From: Neodontobutis hainanensis | Lineage: Eukaryota > Chordata > Actinopteri > Gobiiformes > Odontobutidae | DNA: 64,000 bases | Assembly: GCA_024349245.1 (NCBI GenBank) | Contig: JALDNG010000020.1 | Location: 1,226,001 to 1,290,000, forward strand | Reading direction: 5' to 3' | Shown here: positions 60,751 to 64,000 of the stretch, piece after piece | Layout: each line of letters opens with the position of its first letter | Numbering within the stretch: position 1 is the stretch's first letter | Program-made: the position numbers and the translations under genes | Notes under the pieces: generated by a model | Seen by the model: the letters and a program-made list of their open reading frames with translations, nothing else | Told to the model about the DNA's origin: nothing | The model's database searches: none

Positions 60751-60814
60751 GTTGTGCACACTTCACAACCCGGGGGGTCCATACACTTACAGTGCGGCGG
60801 CATTGGTATTCTCG

Positions 60815-61210
60815 TTCCCCATAGCGTATGCTACGCAGCATCGAGTGTAGCTTTTGATAGGGAACGTCTCGGGTTACTTGACTGTAACCCTGTTCCCTTA
60901 AAAAGCGGGAACGAGATGCTGCGCTGCAGTGCCGCACTGGCCGTGTCCGAGCGCTCTTCAGACAAAGTTGACCTGAAGACGCTTCCGCGTCATGCGTTCT
61001 TATACCCTCTGTTCAGGTGCGCGCAATCACACAGCTGCCGCTGATGAGCTGCGTCACCAGCAGAGGTATTAAAAGCCAATTCTTGGCGTGTTTGACACAC
61101 GTGCTTCACAACCGGTCACACAAAGAATGTTTCCCCATAGCGTATGCTACGCAGCATCTCGTTCCCACTTTTTAAGGGAACAGGGTTACAGTCAAGTAAC
61201 CCGAGACGTT
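60815..61210. repeat. DIRS terminal region: 61-bp inverted repeats plus 28-bp direct repeat
   Basis: 60863-60923 and 61150-61210 are inverted copies with one difference near the centre. A 28-bp direct repeat (starting ttccccatagcgtatgctac) lies at 60815-60842 and 61131-61158. This mix of direct and inverted terminal sequence is what the circle-junction replication model of DIRS elements predicts. Confidence 0.8.
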
Positions 61211-61690
61211 ACTTCTTATATCATTTTTCTCTGACGTGTGGATTGGTGTGATAACAGATAACAGGTTCTTAAAAGTTACTGTGTTTTTTATTTAATGCTG
61301 TGTTACGGTTGTGGATGTTCTTTGACATGGAATAGCTCATATTTGTGATTATCTTTTTGATTTTGACATGTGAGACTTTAATGTAAAAAGAAAATGGTGT
61401 TATCAGGTTATACAGACAATGGCTGAGCGTTATTAAAATCGGAAACTAAATTTGATCAATTGCCGCTCAGAGTACACAGCAACAAAAACTACCAAGAAAG
61501 GGTTTTTACATAGAGCTCAATGTATATTATTCAGCTGACCTTCCACCTACAGCTGCAAAAATGGTTGACTTTTTTAGTGTGCATTACTTATGTCATAGAA
61601 AAAACAATATTGTTTGGAACATCATTGCTCTATCCCAACTAAGAGACACAAGAATGCATGTGTAAGATTTTAAAACGTATTTAATCCTCA
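61211..61690. other. Intron/intergenic, nothing recognised
   Basis: AT-rich, no coding support. Confidence 0.4.
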
Positions 61691-61704
61691 GTTTTGTGTT
61701 TCAG

Positions 61705-61770
61705 TCAGAAATAATGACGGATCCTGCAAGAGAACTTCAACACCTAGACTCACCTGAGTTAGACAATGGC
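61705..61770 (+). pseudogene. Stray exon-2-like coding fragment of the unknown family
   Basis: After a tttcag acceptor, tcagaaataatgacggatcc... parallels gene A's second coding exon (12177-12240): EIMTDPARELQHLDSPEL versus DMMTADLLKLQHLASPEL. It lies upstream of the first coding exon (62291), i.e. in the wrong order, and runs into inverted LINE sequence. It is a rearranged remnant rather than part of gene C. Confidence 0.6.
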
Positions 61771-61806
61771 CTCCCTCACAATCCGCCTGAAGATTCACTG
61801 GAGGTG

Positions 61807-62090
61807 GAAGGTAAAGATTTCTCCGACAGGGGACTTGGCCAGACGTTCCCAACTGACCCTCACAGTACGTTTAGGTCTGCCATACTGTCCAGCTTTCTCG
61901 CTCACCATCGGATCCAACAGCTGAATGTCTCCAAAACAAGAGATAGAGCCAGAGATCGATGATTGACTTTGTGGTTGTTTCATCTGACCTACAGCCTAGG
62001 GTGCCACTTGTACTGTTGGACACCCTTATGCTTGAACAAAGTGTTTGTAATGGACAAACTGTGACTAGCACAGAATAACTGAACTCCACT
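61807..62090 (-). mobile_element. Inverted LINE fragment (same family as 6525-8200)
   Basis: The reverse complement of 61830-61880 matches the 7325-7380 region (actgtgagggtc.gttgggaacg). 61940-62060 matches endonuclease-end text (gatcgatgattga, tgcttgaacaaagtg). Confidence 0.7.
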
Positions 62091-62290
62091 CAGGTTCAGA
62101 GTGGTAGAGAGGGTGGTTCCAGAGCCTAAGCTGTGCCTCAAGCCTATCTCTAGTTGGTAAAGACAGTTTCTGTGTCTAGAGAGTTCGGGTCATCGGGGCC
62201 TCTGAACCACTCTTTGTTTAAAAATGTAACAGAGTGTTGAGATAATCTTAAGATGGTAGAGAACATCATTCTGCATTTCTCTTTTTCCAG

Positions 62291-62334
62291 AAAGCAACAT
62301 GTCCAATGAACCAAATGAGTCAGCTAAGGCCATG
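62291..62334 (+). CDS. Gene C first coding exon (partial gene)
   Basis: Acceptor ctttttccag, leader aaagcaac, then MSNEPNESAKAM and a gtaagt donor. It differs from gene A's exon (12024-12067) by three bases. No further exons are found to the right; a hAT transposase fragment begins 11 bp after the exon. The rest lies outside the window or is lost. Confidence 0.7.
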
Positions 62335-62344
62335 GTAAGTTTAA

Positions 62345-62914
62345 CTATCCATCCTCAAATTCTATTTTTTTATTGGTATCATAAGCACTCTCGAAACGGC
62401 AAGAAATTAGGAATTCCACCAATGTAGCGTTGTTTGTAGTAGTTCGAACAACCTTGTTCTGTATGCCAAATTCAGAATGTATGTCATTTAGTGCGCAAGC
62501 CAAAGCATCAAAAGTGTGTGGGCCTTTGAGCTGCCTGCATGCTAGTGCTACTGAGGACCTCTCCAGACTTTTAGGATCCACCACGTGGGCAGTGACACCG
62601 ATAAACCCTCTTCTCCTTGAACTCCAACAATCTGTTGTCGTTGCTATGTACTCTATCCCTGACATTGCTTTTTTGATATTACTCTTCATCTCAAGAGCTG
62701 CCTTATCCATCTTACGACGTAAAGTGGTCCTTGAGATGAGAGTGTTATTAGGCTGAAGATTGTGTAATAAAGTTTTAAATGATGGCTGTTCCACCACACT
62801 AAATGGTTGGAGACTCTGGGTCACAAAATTTAACACTGCATGATCCACAGTCTTCTGTGTGATTAGCTTCGTTTCTCCCAGCTTTAGCTGTCTAGAGGTT
62901 GAAGGAACCTCCAC
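62345..62914 (-). pseudogene. hAT-family transposase, partial
   Basis: Minus strand, 189 open codons: an N-terminal segment with LITQKTVDHAVLNFV, a helical stretch, then the RNase-H-like start TTDCWSSRRRGFIGVTAHVV with the first catalytic Asp, and HTFDALACALNDIH. The BED finger is absent upstream and the C-terminal catalytic half is missing. A truncated ZBED/hAT copy. Confidence 0.8.
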
Positions 62915-62934
62915 TCTCTATTTTTCTTTTCCAT

Positions 62935-63150
62935 GGCGCTGTTAGGGTGTACTCTGGACTAGGACAGGTTGAAGGGCTCACTGTGCAGACCCCACAAAGG
63001 CAGCAGGTTCAAAACAGTTTATTAACAAAAAGGCAGATGTGCCAAATCCAAAACGTATAATCCAAAAACAAGAACAATGTCCAAACACAAAACTCTGGAA
63101 TCAAAAACACCAGAGATGCAAATAGAAACTTAAAAGCTATAACTCGGAAC
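62935..63150. repeat. Unclassified repeat end
   Basis: On the minus strand an AATAAA signal (gttaataaactg) lies within text like that of 15150-15800. Class unknown. Confidence 0.3.
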
Positions 63151-63152
63151 TC

Positions 63153-63154
<2 letters not shown>

Positions 63155-63248
<94 letters not shown>
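63155..63248. repeat. (GT)n microsatellite
   Basis: About 47 uninterrupted GT units. Confidence 0.98.
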
Positions 63249-63249
<1 letters not shown>

Positions 63250-63251
<2 letters not shown>

Positions 63252-64000
63252 GGCTGATTTATGCTTCTGCGTCGGAGGTACGCCGTAGTGTACGCCGTGA
63301 GGCTACGCACGTAGGCGACGCCGTCGTGAGCATTTATACCTCTGCGTATGTCTGTTTTGCTCTGCAGTACACCGCCGAAACGCTAGTTGACGCGAGCGGG
63401 TTCCACTGTGTTTGAAACGACATTTCAGTCTCCCCACAGAGTTGTGCCATGGCAAAACAACATTGTGTGTCGTGGTCAACCTGGTGTAAATTGTATTGGT
63501 GTAAAATATAATGCACCAATACATGACATGAGGGATATTTTATTTTTTTTAAGTTTGTACTATACATACAAATGGTCGAACTATGTATAAGATAATGCAC
63601 CATGTAAAGGTGCAATGGTCTATAATTGTTTACATTAAATAGATGCAAAAGTATAAAAGTATAAGATGCAAACTATACAAATAAATTAACTGTAAGATCT
63701 TAATTTACTGTAACCTTAACCATAAAATATGCATACAGCAGGAACCAACATAATTGGTTCAAACTATATACAGAAATTGTTTGATGCAAAAGATAGTAAA
63801 AAACAGGTGCAACGGTCTTGAATTGTAAATTAAAAATAGATGCAAAAGAGGAAACACAGACACATGTGCTACTATTAGTTAATGTTTATTTGCAATAACC
63901 TTCACACATTTTTCACACATTTTTTGAAACGGCAGTATTTTTTTTAATAAACAGTGTAAAGTACATTCAAATATGGGCATGACAGTGCAATGTATTAATG
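63250..64000. other. Probable DNA-transposon end, then unannotated sequence
   Basis: 63250-63400 (aaggctgatttatgcttctg, followed by repeated tacgccgtag/gtgaggctacgc) resembles ends of PIF/Harbinger-like fish elements. The matching end is not in the window. Beyond 63450 no gene is seen. Confidence 0.3.

Larger units (their letters stand above)
55721..61210 (+). mobile_element. DIRS-type tyrosine-recombinase retrotransposon, decayed
   Basis: Order: gag (55753-57607), reverse transcriptase/RNase H (57769-59710), tyrosine recombinase (59760-60750), then a terminal region with long inverted repeats. GC content and codon use differ sharply from the AT-rich intron around it. The left boundary is set by loss of homology with gene A's intron after ataagatcaaa; no left terminal repeat is visible there, so the 5' end is probably truncated. 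Frameshifts and in-frame stops are present in every domain. Confidence 0.85.

Noticed and set aside
55721..61210. Endogenous retrovirus
   Set aside because: It has a tyrosine recombinase instead of a DDE integrase, no protease or envelope, and DIRS-type inverted/direct terminal repeats instead of LTRs.

Overview
The window reads as teleost fish nuclear DNA. It is AT-rich, its genes are split by GT-AG introns, it carries many microsatellites, and it has the usual fish repeat load: tRNA-derived SINEs, L2/RTE-like and R4-like LINEs, hAT, Tc1 and piggyBac-like DNA transposons, and one DIRS-type tyrosine-recombinase retrotransposon.

The organising theme is a cluster of probable interferon-stimulated genes. 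Three intact IFI44-like GTPase genes lie on the minus strand (coding spans 1174-4342, 29360-31297, 38029-39937). Each has an ISRE-like element and a TATA box upstream of a short non-coding first exon. Interleaved on the plus strand is a second family that I do not recognise. Two members are complete: gene A (12032-14455, 216 aa) and gene B (43231-49036, 215 aa). A third, gene C (promoter about 53.2 kb, first coding exon 62291-62334), has been torn apart by transposons. Further remnants are a promoter plus non-coding exon at 6.1-6.5 kb and 3'-UTR-like sequence at 28.9-29.2 kb. IFI44-like copy 1 faces the 6.1 kb remnant head-to-head, and copy 3 faces gene B head-to-head. This suggests that a divergent two-gene cassette was copied several times. 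The shared promoter of the unknown family holds an ISRE-like sequence in three of four copies; the copy in front of gene B has lost it in a deletion of about 50 bp.

Between the two halves of the cluster lies an intronless HIPK/DYRK-like kinase locus (18307-22423) behind two identical CRE palindromes. It has two tandem kinase domains. The first is intact and followed by 76 copies of a 12-bp/4-aa repeat. The second is interrupted by about four single-base deletions and followed by an unrelated 54-bp/18-aa repeat. Next come a minisatellite of about 1.9 kb with 24/26-bp units and a degraded SRCR plus immunoglobulin-like fragment.

The right end is a nest of insertions inside the introns of gene C: a hAT MITE with a paralogous empty site, a decayed DIRS element (gag, RT/RNase H, tyrosine recombinase, terminal inverted repeats) that itself carries a 489-bp hAT-like element with a perfect 8-bp target duplication, LINE debris, and part of a hAT transposase. 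Because the cassettes are paralogous, several insertions can be defined exactly by comparison with the uninterrupted copies.
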